12,164 nt of DNA from Oscillospiraceae bacterium (GTDB lineage Bacteria > Bacillota > Clostridia > Oscillospirales > Ruminococcaceae). Location of the stretch: contig CAAGBS010000008.1 of NCBI GenBank assembly GCA_900768125.1, forward strand, positions 1 to 12,164. The letters are read 5' to 3'. The notes under the pieces were generated by a model. That model searched no databases. It was not told the DNA's origin and worked only from the letters and a program-made list of their open reading frames with translations. Positions 12,048-12,164 of the stretch are shown one piece after another. Each line of letters begins with the position of its first letter. The stretch's first letter is position 1. The position numbers and the translations under genes were made by a program.

Positions 12048-12066
12048 GGGAACCTCTAAAAACCGG
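12048..12066. repeat. 19-bp inverted repeat, right copy
   Basis: GGGAACCTCTAAAAACCGG is the perfect reverse complement of 120-138. Past the 19 bp the two elements differ, although both continue with loosely similar A-rich sequence. This fits the left and right ends of one element type, or two members of a family sharing ends. Confidence 0.85.
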
Positions 12067-12164
12067 TGTGAAAAGCAAAAATGGGCAGGGTGTGCCAGCT
12101 TCTAGGAAAGCCGACGAAGTAAGGCTGTATGCCTTACGAGGAGGTTTGACGACGAAGATGGTGC
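12048..12164. mobile_element. Start of a second terminal-repeat element (cut by window end)
   Basis: From the 19-bp repeat to the window end no coding frame of note is seen. The stretch contains a perfect hairpin, GTAAGGC (12119-12125) with GCCTTAC (12131-12137) and a 5-nt loop. The end of the window (GGTGC at 12160-12164) is complementary to part of GGGTGTGCC upstream (12088-12096), so a larger fold may continue beyond the edge. With the shared terminus this suggests a structured mobile element or insertion sequence end. Its family and any transposase are unknown. Confidence 0.45.

Overview
The window looks like chromosomal DNA from a gut or rumen Clostridia species, probably Oscillospiraceae/Ruminococcus-like. 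This is an inference from three things: the SRP RNA-dnaX-ybaB-recR order typical of Firmicutes, moderately high GC with Firmicutes-type ribosome binding sites and promoters, and a cytoplasmic GH43 xylosidase suited to plant-fibre breakdown. No 16S or other taxonomic marker is present.

Layout. At 1-138 lies the end of a hairpin-rich element closing with a 19-bp terminal sequence. The same 19 bp occurs inverted at 12048-12066, where a second element begins and runs out of the window. Between them are: (i) a GH43 beta-xylosidase (169-1638, +); (ii) a gap with three small hairpins and a bidirectional terminator; (iii) birA (1850-2809, -) with a clear promoter; (iv) a divergent promoter driving a small SRP RNA (about 2966-3097); (v) dnaX (3134-5221), ybaB (5238-5585), a comEC-like gene (5643-7622) and recR (7633-8229), all +; (vi) a 323-bp structured intergenic region; (vii) a MATE exporter (8553-9956, +); (viii) a bidirectional terminator; and (ix) a two-gene minus-strand operon, MerR regulator then tandem PP2C phosphatase (12026 down to 9989).

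How the genes fit together. dnaX (clamp loader), ybaB (nucleoid-associated) and recR (recombinational repair) form a classic replication/repair cluster. Here a DNA-uptake channel gene of the ComEC type lies between ybaB and recR, and its C-terminal metallo-beta-lactamase-like region has lost the metal-binding histidines. The minus-strand operon couples a MerR-type regulator by an 8-nt overlap to one polypeptide with two complete PP2C phosphatase domains and a C-terminal membrane anchor. No cognate Ser/Thr kinase is present in the window.

Most noteworthy: the tandem PP2C protein; the comEC insertion with a degenerate MBL domain; the structured recR-MATE spacer, whose only good terminator faces the minus strand and which may encode an antisense RNA; and the paired terminal-repeat elements that abut the upstream regions of the first and last genes. 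I did not find an obvious new defence system, CRISPR array or prophage.
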